Made by a program: the position numbers and the translations under genes
Shown: piece by piece, positions 25,835-33,929 of the stretch
Position numbering within the stretch: position 1 is the stretch's first letter
Layout of the letters: every line of letters begins with the position of its first letter
The notes under the pieces: generated by a model
Seen by the model: the letters and a program-made list of their open reading frames with translations, nothing else
Databases searched by the model: none
What the model was told of the DNA's origin: nothing
Source of the DNA: Vitreimonas flagellata
GTDB lineage: Bacteria; Pseudomonadota; Alphaproteobacteria; Caulobacterales; Aquidulcibacteraceae
Length of the DNA stretch: 64,000 bases
NCBI RefSeq assembly: GCF_004634425.1
Contig: NZ_SBJL01000001.1
Location: forward strand, 1,275,001 to 1,339,000
Direction of reading: 5' to 3'

Positions 25835-26968
25835 ATGCTCTCCCGCCGCCATGTGCTCGCCGTGCTTGCCGCCGCCCCGCTTGCGCCCTCGTTGAGCGGC
25901 TGCGCGCCCTCTGATCTACCCGACCCAATCGCCGCATGGCGCATGCCTGGCGCGGGCGAGACCGACCCGCGCCGCTTTGCCCTGGCGCACGCTATTCTCG
26001 CCCCCAACCCACACAATCGTCAGCCCTGGCTGATCGAACTGGTGGGCGACAATGAGTTCGTCTTCCGCGTCGACCTGGAGCGTCTGCTTCCCGCCACCGA
26101 CCCATTCAATCGCCAGATCGTGTTGGGCTGCGGCGCGTTTCTCGAGATGTTCGACCTCGCCGCGCGCGCCAACGGCTATCGGGCGGAAATCACGCTCTGG
26201 CCAGACGGCGAACCGCAGCCCCTGCTCGACGCACGACCGATCGCGCATGTACGCCTGACGCCGGAAGCCTTGGTCAAAGATCCGCTGTTCGATCTCATCC
26301 TCGCCCGCCGCACCAATCGCGAAGCCTACGAAGATCGCGCGATACCCGACGACGTATTGGAGGCAATGCGCGCGGCCGCAGGCGACGCGGTAAGCTTCAA
26401 CACCAGCACGAGCGGCGCACTGCGCGAAGATCTGCGGCGCCTGGCGTGGGACGCCTTCGAAACCGAAATCCTGACGCCGGCCGCGTATCAGGAGAGCGTC
26501 GATCTTATGCGCATCGGCGCCGCCGACATCGCCCGACACCGTGATGGACTCGTGCTTGACGGGCCGATGATCGAATTCGCGCGCGCCACCGGTCTGCTCA
26601 ACAATGAAATCATGGCGGACGTGAACAACCCGTTGGTAAAGCAAGGCTACGAAGCCTATCGCCCGCTTGCGCTCAATGCGCCGGCCTTTGCCTGGATCAC
26701 CACCGCCGACAATACGCGCACGACGCAAATCGGGGCTGGTCGCGCTTATGCGCGCGTGAACCTCGCCGCCGCCGGCGCAGGCCTTGGCATGCACCCCTGG
26801 AGTCAATCTTTGCAGGAATATCCCGAAATGGCGGACTTGATGGTCGAGGCCGAGTCTTTGATGAATGCACCGGGCGATGCGCGCGTGCAGATGTTCGTGC
26901 GCGTCGGCTACGCCCGCCAGGTCGGCCCATCGCCGCGCCGGGGTCTTGCGGAGCATATATCGGCATGA
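25835..26968 (+). CDS. Acg/nitroreductase-like FMN-binding protein with export signal
   Basis: A 377-residue protein with an N-terminal twin-arginine-like, lipobox-bearing signal (MLSRRHVLAVLAAAPLAPSLSGC). The mature part resembles Acg-family nitroreductase-like proteins: APNPHNRQPWLIEL, the FNRQIVLGCGAFLEMFDLAA region and LILARRTNREAYEDRAIPDD. Acg proteins bind FMN but have an active site lid that may rule out ordinary nitroreduction; flavin storage has been proposed. It overlaps the MarR gene (ATGA) and sits behind a paired operator, so it is probably repressed by that regulator. Confidence 0.82.
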   Translation: MLSRRHVLAVLAAAPLAPSLSGCAPSDLPDPIAAWRMPGAGETDPRRFALAHAILAPNPHNRQPWLIELVGDNEFVFRVDLERLLPATDPFNRQIVLGCGAFLEMFDLAARANGYRAEITLWPDGEPQPLLDARPIAHVRLTPEALVKDPLFDLILARRTNREAYEDRAIPDDVLEAMRAAAGDAVSFNTSTSGALREDLRRLAWDAFETEILTPAAYQESVDLMRIGAADIARHRDGLVLDGPMIEFARATGLLNNEIMADVNNPLVKQGYEAYRPLALNAPAFAWITTADNTRTTQIGAGRAYARVNLAAAGAGLGMHPWSQSLQEYPEMADLMVEAESLMNAPGDARVQMFVRVGYARQVGPSPRRGLAEHISA

Positions 26969-27420
26969 GCAAACCCGAGGACGACGCCCTTCGAGCGTTC
27001 GAAGTCTTCAACGAAATTGGCATTATCGCCCAACTCTCCGGCGCCGCGTTTGAACGTGTGTTGCCGGACGGTTTGTCGCTGGCTGGCTATGGCGTGCTCA
27101 GCAATTTCGTGCGCCTCGGCCGTGAGGCCCAGCGCCCAACGCAGCTTGCGCGCAATTTCCAAGTCACCAAAGGCGCGATGACAAACACGCTGCAACGCTT
27201 GGAAGCGGCGGGCTATATCACGCTCTCGCCAGACCCAGAGGATGGACGCGGCAAGATCGCGCGCATCACCCGCTCAGGGCGCGCGGCGCGGGAAGCCGCG
27301 ATTGCACGTATGACGCCGGTGCTGGCGGAGTTTTTGAAGATTCTTCCTGCCGCGGAAATCAAGCGCATTTTGCCGACGCTGACGCGCATGCGCAAAGCGC
27401 TCGATGCGGCGCGGGATTAG
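26965..27420 (+). CDS. MarR family transcriptional regulator
   Basis: A 151-residue MarR-type winged-helix regulator. The DNA-binding part is PTQLARNFQVTKGAMTNTLQRLEAAGYITLSPDPEDGRGKIARIT, with the recognition helix and the DxRGK wing motif clear. The flanking helices would form the dimer interface. It overlaps the preceding gene by ATGA, so it is autoregulated if it binds the operator at 25787-25822. The ligand is unknown. The stop lies one base from the stop of the convergent NfeD gene. Confidence 0.92.
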   Translation: MSKPEDDALRAFEVFNEIGIIAQLSGAAFERVLPDGLSLAGYGVLSNFVRLGREAQRPTQLARNFQVTKGAMTNTLQRLEAAGYITLSPDPEDGRGKIARITRSGRAAREAAIARMTPVLAEFLKILPAAEIKRILPTLTRMRKALDAARD

Positions 27421-27421
27421 T

Positions 27422-27874
27422 TTAAGCGCGCTTCACTTTCAGCGTTGCGCCATCGACGCCGGCGATCACCACAGGCTGGCCTGCCTCAAGCGCCTCGTCG
27501 CTCACCGCGCGCCATACCGTGTCTTGCACCTTCACCGAGCCGACGCCGTTCGCGAAATTGGTGACAATTGCGCCCTCACCGATCAGCGCCGCCGAGCGCT
27601 CGTTCAAGCCGCTCGCCGCGCCCTCGTTGCGCCAGCGCTGCACCAGCGGTCGGCCAAACGCGGTCAGCACAACGACCAGCACGCCGAAGATCGCAAGCTC
27701 CGCGATCCAATTGGTGAGGCCGAGCCAGGAGACCAGCGCCGTCAAAAACGCCGCCACCGCAGGCCAAAGCAAATAGGTCGTCCCCGTCGCCATTTCGGCG
27801 ATCAGCAGGATAAGCCCCAATACGACCCAATGCTGCGGGCCGAATTCGGAGAACAAGGCTATCAGCGCGTCCAT
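27422..27874 (-). CDS. NfeD-like membrane protein
   Basis: A 150-residue short NfeD protein: N-terminal membrane helices (about 15-80, including LILLIAEMATGTTYLLWPA) and a C-terminal OB-fold (about 90-150; LIGEGAIVTNFANGVGSVKVQDTVWRAV). NfeD proteins work with SPFH/stomatin proteins encoded next to them in membrane quality control. The SPFH gene lies 38 bp upstream in the same direction, the classical arrangement. Confidence 0.92.
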   Translation of the reverse strand: MDALIALFSEFGPQHWVVLGLILLIAEMATGTTYLLWPAVAAFLTALVSWLGLTNWIAELAIFGVLVVVLTAFGRPLVQRWRNEGAASGLNERSAALIGEGAIVTNFANGVGSVKVQDTVWRAVSDEALEAGQPVVIAGVDGATLKVKRA

Positions 27875-27912
27875 GAAACTAATGTAGCAATTCGCAGCGC
27901 CGCCTGCCAGCG

Positions 27913-28854
27913 TTACCGCGTCGGCGGCACCGACGTGCGCGCGGCAGCCGCCCCGCCCTCAGCCTGCGTATTCAGCGCGCGCAAGCCTTCGACCAGGCCC
28001 GCCAAGCCGCCCAGATCGGCGGGCACGATCACCGTGCGCTGCTGGTTGGAGGTGGCGAGTTCACCGAACGCCTCGACATATTTCAGACCAAGGAAGTAGC
28101 GGATCGCATTCACGTCGCCCTTGGCGATGGCCTGAGAGACCATATCCGTCGCTTTCGCTTCGGCTTCAGCTTCCCGCTCGCGCGCTTCAGCGTCACGGAA
28201 TGCGGCTTCGCGGCGGCCTTCGGCTTCGAGGATCGCAGCCTGCTTGGCGCCTTCAGCGCGCAGAATGGCGGCTTGCTTATCGCCTTCGGCTTCGAGAATT
28301 TGCGCGCGACGTTCGCGCTCCGCCTTCATCTGGCGGGCCATGGATTGCGTGATGTCTTGCGGCGGCGACAGATCCTTGATCTCGATCCGCATCACCTTCG
28401 TGCCCCATGCGTCGGTTGCGGCGTCGACAACGCCGAGCAAGCGCGCATTGATCGAGTCACGTTGGGAGAGCACTTCGTCGAGATCCATCGCGCCGACGAC
28501 CGTACGGATGTTGGTCATGCAGAGATTTTGAATGGCGAGACGCAGGTTTTCGACTTCGTACGCGGCCTTGGCCGCATCGATCACCTGAATGAACACAACG
28601 GCGTCAACCGAGACGACCGCGTTGTCCTTCGTAATCACGTCCTGGCGCGGCACGTCGAGCACGGTTTCCATCATGGAAAGACGACGACCGATGCGATCGA
28701 CGAACGGCACGAGGAATGAGATGCCTGGCTTCAGCGTGCGCGTGTAACGCCCGAAGCGTTCGGCCGTGAATTGTCGGCCCTGCGGCACGACCTTGATCGC
28801 GCTGAACGCCAGCACAAGCGCCATCGCAGCGAAAATCAAAACGAGAGTCGGCAT
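27913..28854 (-). CDS. SPFH/stomatin-like protein (QmcA type)
   Basis: A 313-residue membrane-anchored SPFH protein. A single N-terminal helix (about 3-22) is followed by the band-7 domain (PQGRQFTAERFGRYTRTLKPGISFLVPFVDRIGRR...) to about 190, then a long Glu/Ala/Arg-rich coiled coil (QAAILRAEGAKQAAILEAEGRREAAFRDAEAREREAEAEA) and a short flexible end. Such proteins form large ring assemblies in the inner membrane that act with proteases or NfeD. It is co-transcribed with the NfeD gene. Confidence 0.94.
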   Translation of the reverse strand: MPTLVLIFAAMALVLAFSAIKVVPQGRQFTAERFGRYTRTLKPGISFLVPFVDRIGRRLSMMETVLDVPRQDVITKDNAVVSVDAVVFIQVIDAAKAAYEVENLRLAIQNLCMTNIRTVVGAMDLDEVLSQRDSINARLLGVVDAATDAWGTKVMRIEIKDLSPPQDITQSMARQMKAERERRAQILEAEGDKQAAILRAEGAKQAAILEAEGRREAAFRDAEAREREAEAEAKATDMVSQAIAKGDVNAIRYFLGLKYVEAFGELATSNQQRTVIVPADLGGLAGLVEGLRALNTQAEGGAAAARTSVPPTR

Positions 28855-28902
28855 TCCTGTCCCTCCGCCGCTTCTGCGGCTCGCAGCCCTAAAGCGTTAC
28901 GC

Positions 28903-29385
28903 TCAGCTTAATTGGCCAAGCAGGTATTCCGCGCTGGAAACCTTGTATTCACCGCCTTCTTCGACGTTCACTTGGGATACCACCCCGTCCTTGACGATCA
29001 TTGAATATCGCTTGGAGCGCGGTCCCATCCCGAACTTAGAGAAATCCGCATCGAGGCCGACAGCGCGAGCGAATTCCCCTGAACCGTCAGCCAGCATGAC
29101 GATCTCGCCGAACACGTTCTGATCCTTGGCCCACGCCCCCATCACGAAATGGTCGTTAACCGCTGTGCAAGCGACGACATCGACGCCCTTAGCTTTGAAA
29201 TCGGCGAGGTGATCGCGGAAGCTCGGCAAATGCCGCGCCGAGCAGGTCGGCGTGAAGGCGCCCGGCACGGCAAAGAGCGCAACGGTCTTGCCGGCGAACA
29301 CGTCCGCCGTGCGCAGCGGCTTCATGCCCTCGGGGCCGGGAACATTGAATTGTACGTCCGGCAACGCATCGCCAATTTTGATCAT
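28903..29385 (-). CDS. Prx5-type peroxiredoxin
   Basis: A 160-residue peroxiredoxin with peroxidatic Cys48 in PGAFTPTCSARHLP, the signature of the AhpC/Prx5 group, and a further Cys73 in VVACTAVND. It reduces hydroperoxides; the recycling thiol system (glutaredoxin or thioredoxin) is not evident here. A GGGAGAGG ribosome site precedes the start. It is divergent from the YqgE gene, 99 bp away, and lies 48 bp upstream of the SPFH gene. Confidence 0.94.
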   Translation of the reverse strand: MIKIGDALPDVQFNVPGPEGMKPLRTADVFAGKTVALFAVPGAFTPTCSARHLPSFRDHLADFKAKGVDVVACTAVNDHFVMGAWAKDQNVFGEIVMLADGSGEFARAVGLDADFSKFGMGPRSKRYSMIVKDGVVSQVNVEEGGEYKVSSAEYLLGQLS

Positions 29386-29484
29386 CGGAGCCTCTCCCTG
29401 AAACTTTCCAGCTATTTAGGGGGTGCGGTCGCCAGATGCGAGCGCCCTCTTGCGCGAAAGCGCCGCCAGCCCGACGATAGGGTC

Positions 29485-30045
29485 ATGCCAGATACGCTCG
29501 CGGGTAAGCTTCTTGTCGCTATGCCAGGGATCGGCGATCCCCGGTTCGAGCGCTCCGTCATCATGATGTGCGCGCACGACGGCGAACACGCGATGGGCGT
29601 GATCATCAACAAGCCGAAGGATGAGCTGACGCTCTCCGACGTGCTCGACCATTTGGGTTTAGAGCCCGAGGAGAACATCGCCGACCGCATCGTGCTCGAC
29701 GGCGGGCCAGTGCGCCAAGATCGCGGCTTCGTGTTGCATTCGGAAGATTTCGCGGCCGGCGAAGGCACCCAAGACGTCTGCCCCGGCATTCGCCTCACCG
29801 CCACGCGCGAAGTGTTGGAAGCCGTGGCCGGCGATCAAGCGCCAGAGCGATTCCTGCTTGCACTCGGCTGCGCCGGCTGGAGTGCGGGTCAGTTGGAGAA
29901 TGAGCTACGCCACAACGCCTGGCTCATCGTCGACGCCGACAACAGCATCATCTTCGACGACCAACACGAAGATAAGTGGACTCGCGCGATTAAAAGCCTG
30001 GGCTTCGATCCGGCACAGCTCAGCGAAGGCGTCGGCAACGCTTAG
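29485..30045 (+). CDS. YqgE/AlgH family protein (UPF0301)
   Basis: A 186-residue protein of the YqgE/AlgH family: LAGKLLVAMPGIGDPRFERSVIMMCAH opening, MGVIINKP motif, the VLDGGPVRQDRGFVLHS segment and ALGCAGWSAGQLENELRHNAWL. The family is widespread and its molecular role is unsettled (AlgH was named from alginate regulation in Pseudomonas). I chose the ATG at 29485; longer in-frame starts would overlap the peroxiredoxin gene on the other strand. Confidence 0.93.
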   Translation: MPDTLAGKLLVAMPGIGDPRFERSVIMMCAHDGEHAMGVIINKPKDELTLSDVLDHLGLEPEENIADRIVLDGGPVRQDRGFVLHSEDFAAGEGTQDVCPGIRLTATREVLEAVAGDQAPERFLLALGCAGWSAGQLENELRHNAWLIVDADNSIIFDDQHEDKWTRAIKSLGFDPAQLSEGVGNA

Positions 30046-30050
30046 TCACT

Positions 30051-30105
30051 TTGGAGCGCGCGTCTTCAGACGCGCGTCGCGGGCCTGAAGACCCGCGCGC
30101 TCCAA
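30051..30105. repeat. GC-rich palindrome after yqgE-like gene (type E)
   Basis: TTGGAGCGCGCG then TCTTCAG at 30051-30069 pairs with the mirrored sequence at 30085-30105 (two extra bases in the right arm). The central part contains a smaller inner repeat (ACGCGCGT). It lies between two convergent genes and may serve as a two-way terminator, but the sequence type is that of an interspersed palindrome. Confidence 0.8.
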
Positions 30106-30345
30106 TTAAGCGCAGGGCGAAGCGCGCAACACGCGTTTGGTTGAGGCGGGATGTTTCACGAGCGCAGCAGCCGGTCGAACGGGCCGACGCACCAATTCGC
30201 CGCCGCAATTCGGGCAAGCGCCCTTCAGCACACCCTCGGCGCACTCCGCGCAGAACGTGCACTCAAACGAACAGATGCGCGCCTCCGCGCTCTCCGGGGG
30301 CAGATCGCGGTCACAGCATTCGCAATTGGGCCGCAGCTCCAGCAT
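30106..30345 (-). CDS. DUF1272 family zinc-ribbon-like protein
   Basis: A 79-residue protein opening with MLELRPNCECCDRDLPPE, the hallmark of DUF1272. Seven or more Cys (CECC, CSFECTFCAEC, CPNC) suggest a double zinc-ribbon or treble-clef fold. Function is unknown. Its ATG shares one base with the stop of the DJ-1/PfpI gene (TGATG), so the two are coupled. This start is preferred over a longer frame that reads antisense to protein-like sequence. Confidence 0.9.
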   Translation of the reverse strand: MLELRPNCECCDRDLPPESAEARICSFECTFCAECAEGVLKGACPNCGGELVRRPVRPAAALVKHPASTKRVLRASPCA

Positions 30346-31028
30346 CACGCCGCTCCCGTCATCTGCTTGATCGCCTCGCGCCGCTCTGCCGCAAATCCTG
30401 AGAACAAGTGCTTCACGGCAGCGATCGTCTCTGCGTCTGCCGTTTCGGGGCGGCCGCAATTGAACGGCGGCGCTGGCGCATACTCGATCGCAAGCTGGAT
30501 CATCTTGGCGACTTTCTCGCCAGCGAGGTCGGCCACGATCGTCAGCGCGATATCGATCCCCGCCGTCACGCCGCCGCCGGTGATCGCGTTGCCATCGCGC
30601 ACGACGCGCGCATCATCTGGGACCGCGCCGAACATCCCCAGCAATTCGCGATACGCCCAATGGCTGCCCGCGCGCTTGCCGTTGAGCAGCCCCGCCGCCG
30701 CCAGGATCAGCGAACCCGTGCACACGGACGTCACGTATTGCGCGCTTTCGCCCAGCCGCTTTACCTCGGCCATGAAGGCTTGATCTTGCATCGCCTCCGT
30801 TTGCCCAGGCCCGCCGGGGATCATGATCATGTCGGCGCGTTCGACGTCAGCCAACGCACGCAGGTTCGCGAACGTCAGCCCCATTTCGGTTTTGAGTTCG
30901 CCGCCAGCTTTCGAAGCGATGATCACCTCCGCATTCGGCATGCGCGCCAGCACTTCGTACGGCCCGGTGAAATCGAGCTGCGTCAGGCGCGGATAGAGGA
31001 TAAAGGCGATACGGAATTTGTCGGCCAT
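30345..31028 (-). CDS. DJ-1/PfpI family protein (isonitrile hydratase-like)
   Basis: A 227-residue class I glutamine-amidotransferase-like protein. The nucleophile is Cys103 in TSVCTGSLILAAAGLLNGKRAGSHW, typical of the isonitrile hydratase (InhA) branch of the DJ-1/PfpI family; the GGPGQ oxyanion segment is present. The substrate is not known. It is divergent from a GlxA-type regulator that contains a related domain (53 bp between starts), which suggests that this regulator controls it. Confidence 0.9.
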   Translation of the reverse strand: MADKFRIAFILYPRLTQLDFTGPYEVLARMPNAEVIIASKAGGELKTEMGLTFANLRALADVERADMIMIPGGPGQTEAMQDQAFMAEVKRLGESAQYVTSVCTGSLILAAAGLLNGKRAGSHWAYRELLGMFGAVPDDARVVRDGNAITGGGVTAGIDIALTIVADLAGEKVAKMIQLAIEYAPAPPFNCGRPETADAETIAAVKHLFSGFAAERREAIKQMTGAA

Positions 31029-31081
31029 CGCGAGGCTCCTGATTGACAGGCGCTTTATGGCGCGGGATGCCTTTGGCGCAA

Positions 31082-32053
31082 ATGTCAAAGACACCTCGTT
31101 TTCCGCCACAACCGCGCAACGTGCTTGTTGTCGTGTTCGAAGGTTTTCAAATCCTCGACGCCGCCGGCCCGATCGCCGCCTTCGAGATCGCCGCACATTA
31201 CGCGCCCGGCGCCTATCGCATCCGCGTGGTCAGCAGCGAGGCCGGTATGGTCGCATCCTCCTCGGGCGTGCGTTGGCCAACCGAAGCGCTAAAAGGCCAA
31301 ACCAATATCGACACGCTCATCGTCTCCGGCGGCAACGGCACGTATGGCGCAATGCAGGACGCCGCCTTCATGGCCGCGATCAAGCGTCTCTCCACGCACG
31401 TGGGGCGCACCTCGAGCGTCTGCTCGGGCGCATTCCTGCTCGCACAAGCGGGCCTGCTCGAAGGCAAGCGCGCCACCACGCATTGGCGTCGCGCGCCGCT
31501 CTTGCAAAAAGCGTTTCCCAATGTGCGCGTCGATGCCGATTGCATTCACATCAAGGACGGCAACGTCTGGACCTCCGCCGGCGTCACCGCAGGCATTGAT
31601 CTCGCGCTTGCCATGATTGCCGAAGATCTCGGCGAGAAAGTCGCCACGGACGTGGCGCGCGAAATGGTCGTCTATGCCAAGCGCCCCGGCGGCCAGGCGC
31701 AACATTCCGCGCTGCTCGATCTCGATGCGCCAAGCTCACGCTTCGCGGAATTGAACGCCTGGATGCGCGATCATCTGCACGAAGATCTCTCCGTCGAACG
31801 CCTCGCAGCACGCGCCGCGATGAGTCCGCGCAATTTCGCGCGCGTCTACGCGACCGAAACGGGTGTGACACCTGCCAAGGCGGTCGAACGCCTCCGCGTC
31901 GACACCGCGCGCGCCGCATTGCAGCAAGGTGCAACGATCCAAGACATTGCCGAACAGACAGGCTTCGGCGATCCCGAGCGCATGCGCCGCGCGTTCATCC
32001 GCCTCTACGGCGCGCCGCCCGCCGCCATGCGCCGCACGCTGCGGCAAGCTTGA
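31082..32053 (+). CDS. GlxA family transcriptional regulator (DJ-1 domain plus AraC HTH)
   Basis: A 323-residue regulator with an N-terminal DJ-1/PfpI-like domain (about 12-205; Cys114 in TSSVCSGAFLLAQAGLL) and a C-terminal AraC-type double helix-turn-helix (about 225-320; LSVERLAARAAMSPRNFARVY and ATIQDIAEQTGFGDPERMRRAFIRLYG). GlxA-type proteins sense small molecules, often amines or quaternary ammonium compounds. The N-terminal domain is clearly related to the divergent DJ-1 protein. I chose the ATG at 31082; a TTG at 31043 would give 13 more residues. Confidence 0.93.
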   Translation: MSKTPRFPPQPRNVLVVVFEGFQILDAAGPIAAFEIAAHYAPGAYRIRVVSSEAGMVASSSGVRWPTEALKGQTNIDTLIVSGGNGTYGAMQDAAFMAAIKRLSTHVGRTSSVCSGAFLLAQAGLLEGKRATTHWRRAPLLQKAFPNVRVDADCIHIKDGNVWTSAGVTAGIDLALAMIAEDLGEKVATDVAREMVVYAKRPGGQAQHSALLDLDAPSSRFAELNAWMRDHLHEDLSVERLAARAAMSPRNFARVYATETGVTPAKAVERLRVDTARAALQQGATIQDIAEQTGFGDPERMRRAFIRLYGAPPAAMRRTLRQA

Positions 32054-32084
32054 CGGATCGCGCGTTCCGGCAGACCAATTTCGC

Positions 32085-32885
32085 ATGGCTGAACCGCAAA
32101 AATCCATCTTCGTCACCGGCGCCGGCTCCGGCATCGGCCGCGCCACAGCAAAGCTCTTCGCTGAGCGCGGCTGGTTTGTCGGCCTCTTCGACGTCGATCC
32201 GAAGGGCCTTGAAGAAACCGCGGCGATGCTGCCCGAAGGCCAACGCCTTTCGATGGTGTTCGACGTGCGCGATCGCAACGGTTGGGCGCGCGCGGTTGAA
32301 TCGTTCGGCCAAGTCACCAATCGCCACATGCATGTGCTCTTCAACAATGCTGGCGTTGGTCGCGGCGGCTTCATCGAAGAAATGCCAGACGACGACATCG
32401 ATCTCGTCATCGATGTAAACCTGAAAGGCGTGATCAATGGCGTGCGCGCAAGCTTGCCTCTGCTGCGCGAAACGCCCGGCGCACGCATCGTGAATACAGC
32501 GTCTGTTGCGGGCATCTTCGGCGCTCCGAAACTCGCTGTGTATGTCGCGACGAAATTCGCTGTGCGCGGTTTGACGGAAGCGCTCGATGCGGAATTCTCG
32601 CGCTACGGCGTGAGTGTTGCGAGCTTGATGCCCTGGTTCATCGACACCGCGATCCTCGGAAATTTTGCCGAAGAAGGTTCGAACCGCACCCTCAAAGACT
32701 CGCTCACAGAAAACAAGACGCCGATCTACCCCGTCAGCATGGCCGCTGAGCGCGCGTGGGACGCCGCGCATGGAAAAGACTTGCACTACATGGTCGGCAA
32801 AGAAGCAGAGCGCGCACGCTTCGCGGCGCGCTTCTTCCCGAACGCGATGCGCAAGCGATTGCGCAATTTCATTCCCGACGAATGA
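32085..32885 (+). CDS. short-chain dehydrogenase/reductase
   Basis: A 266-residue SDR. The dinucleotide motif is TGAGSGIGR (residues 11-19), the NNAG motif is present, and the catalytic set is Ser in NTASVAG with YxxxK in AVYVATK. Arg at position 19 and Asp near the end of the second strand (LFDVDPKG) favour NAD(H). The substrate is unknown. It follows the GlxA-type gene by 31 bp in the same direction and ends at a strong terminator, so the two may form one transcript. Confidence 0.93.
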   Translation: MAEPQKSIFVTGAGSGIGRATAKLFAERGWFVGLFDVDPKGLEETAAMLPEGQRLSMVFDVRDRNGWARAVESFGQVTNRHMHVLFNNAGVGRGGFIEEMPDDDIDLVIDVNLKGVINGVRASLPLLRETPGARIVNTASVAGIFGAPKLAVYVATKFAVRGLTEALDAEFSRYGVSVASLMPWFIDTAILGNFAEEGSNRTLKDSLTENKTPIYPVSMAAERAWDAAHGKDLHYMVGKEAERARFAARFFPNAMRKRLRNFIPDE

Positions 32886-32892
32886 GCCAACA

Positions 32893-32925
32893 AAAACCCC
32901 GGCGTCTCCGCCGGGGTTTTCTTTT
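32893..32925 (+). terminator. strong intrinsic terminator after SDR gene
   Basis: A perfect 12-bp stem (AAAACCCCGGCG at 32893-32904, loop TCTC, complement 32909-32920) is followed by CTTTTG. The A and T runs on the two sides let it work in both directions, which suits its place between convergent genes. Confidence 0.93.
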
Positions 32926-32942
32926 GAGCGTTGAGACTCGGA

Positions 32943-33929
32943 TCAGGTCGCCGCGTTCACGACCAGATGGTTGGCGGCTTCCGTGTCCGCTGGCGCATCC
33001 GTCACGGGCGCTGCTTCGGCCGGCGCATCCGTGATACTTTCGGTCGTCGCCGCATCCGTCACCGCGTCGATTTCAGCGCCTTCCGGCGCCAGATCGTCAG
33101 CAGCCGTCGAGCGGCGCACGCCTGTGCCACGGCGGCGGGCCAGGGCTTCCTGGTAGTACGCACGCTCGGAGCGGTTCGGGAAACGGTAGAACACGTGGCT
33201 GCCGACGTTGACCGTCTCAACCAGGCCCGAATTCCAAACCGGGTTCACAGCGTGCGTGTGATAGTGCGTGGCGCCCTGCGTGATCGGGCGGGTATAGCCG
33301 AGCATCACGGCGGTCGCGACCCGCTGGGCGCGGTCCCAGGCGCGGCCACGCGGGCGTTGGCCCAGCGAGCCATCGCAGGTGAAAGTGAACTGGCAGCCGG
33401 TCGAACGGTGCGAGCCTTGGAAGACCACGCCGCATATCGAGTTCGGGTAAGCGTTCGAGCGCACCCGGTTCATGATCACTTCGGCGACCGCGACTTGGCC
33501 GCGCTGGGTCTCGCCACGGGCTTCGTAATAGATCGCCTGGCTCAAGCAGGCGTGCTGGCGGGCGTCGATTTGCGGCTCGGCCGGCGCGCTCTGCTCGGGT
33601 TGGCTGGCCGACGACGGGCCACGCAGCACGGCTTGCACCATCATCGCGCGCGCATCGGCGCTTTCGAACAGAGTCGCACTGCCACGGGCGCGCAAACCAT
33701 CGTTGGTGCGGAAGGATGTCAGCTCGACGCGCGCATTCGGCTCAGTCGAGGCCAATTGCTGCTGCAGCTCAGCTTGGAACGCGGTGGACGTGGCTGCCCA
33801 TTCAGCGCCATCGCGCTGTTCGGCGGCGCGGTGCGCGATCAACGGCATCGCAACCGCAGCGGCTGCAAGGCACATGATCGTGGCCGCGCCCTGGCGCACG
33901 GCCAGGGGATTACGCTCGATCTCCACCAT
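32943..33929 (-). CDS. SleB-type cell-wall hydrolase
   Basis: A 328-residue protein: short cytoplasmic N-terminus, one membrane helix (AATIMCLAAAAVAMPLI), a linker region, then the SleB/CwlJ hydrolase domain (ACLSQAIYYEARGETQRGQVAVAEVIMNRV, CQFTFTCDG, GATHYHTHAVNPVW) and a Glu/Ala-rich tail. The catalytic Glu lies in YYEARGE. It would cut peptidoglycan on the periplasmic side. The start is uncertain: ATG also occurs at 33992 and 34142. I prefer 33929 because a full CtrA box covers 33992-34007 and should lie in the promoter. Confidence 0.88.
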   Translation of the reverse strand: MVEIERNPLAVRQGAATIMCLAAAAVAMPLIAHRAAEQRDGAEWAATSTAFQAELQQQLASTEPNARVELTSFRTNDGLRARGSATLFESADARAMMVQAVLRGPSSASQPEQSAPAEPQIDARQHACLSQAIYYEARGETQRGQVAVAEVIMNRVRSNAYPNSICGVVFQGSHRSTGCQFTFTCDGSLGQRPRGRAWDRAQRVATAVMLGYTRPITQGATHYHTHAVNPVWNSGLVETVNVGSHVFYRFPNRSERAYYQEALARRRGTGVRRSTAADDLAPEGAEIDAVTDAATTESITDAPAEAAPVTDAPADTEAANHLVVNAAT

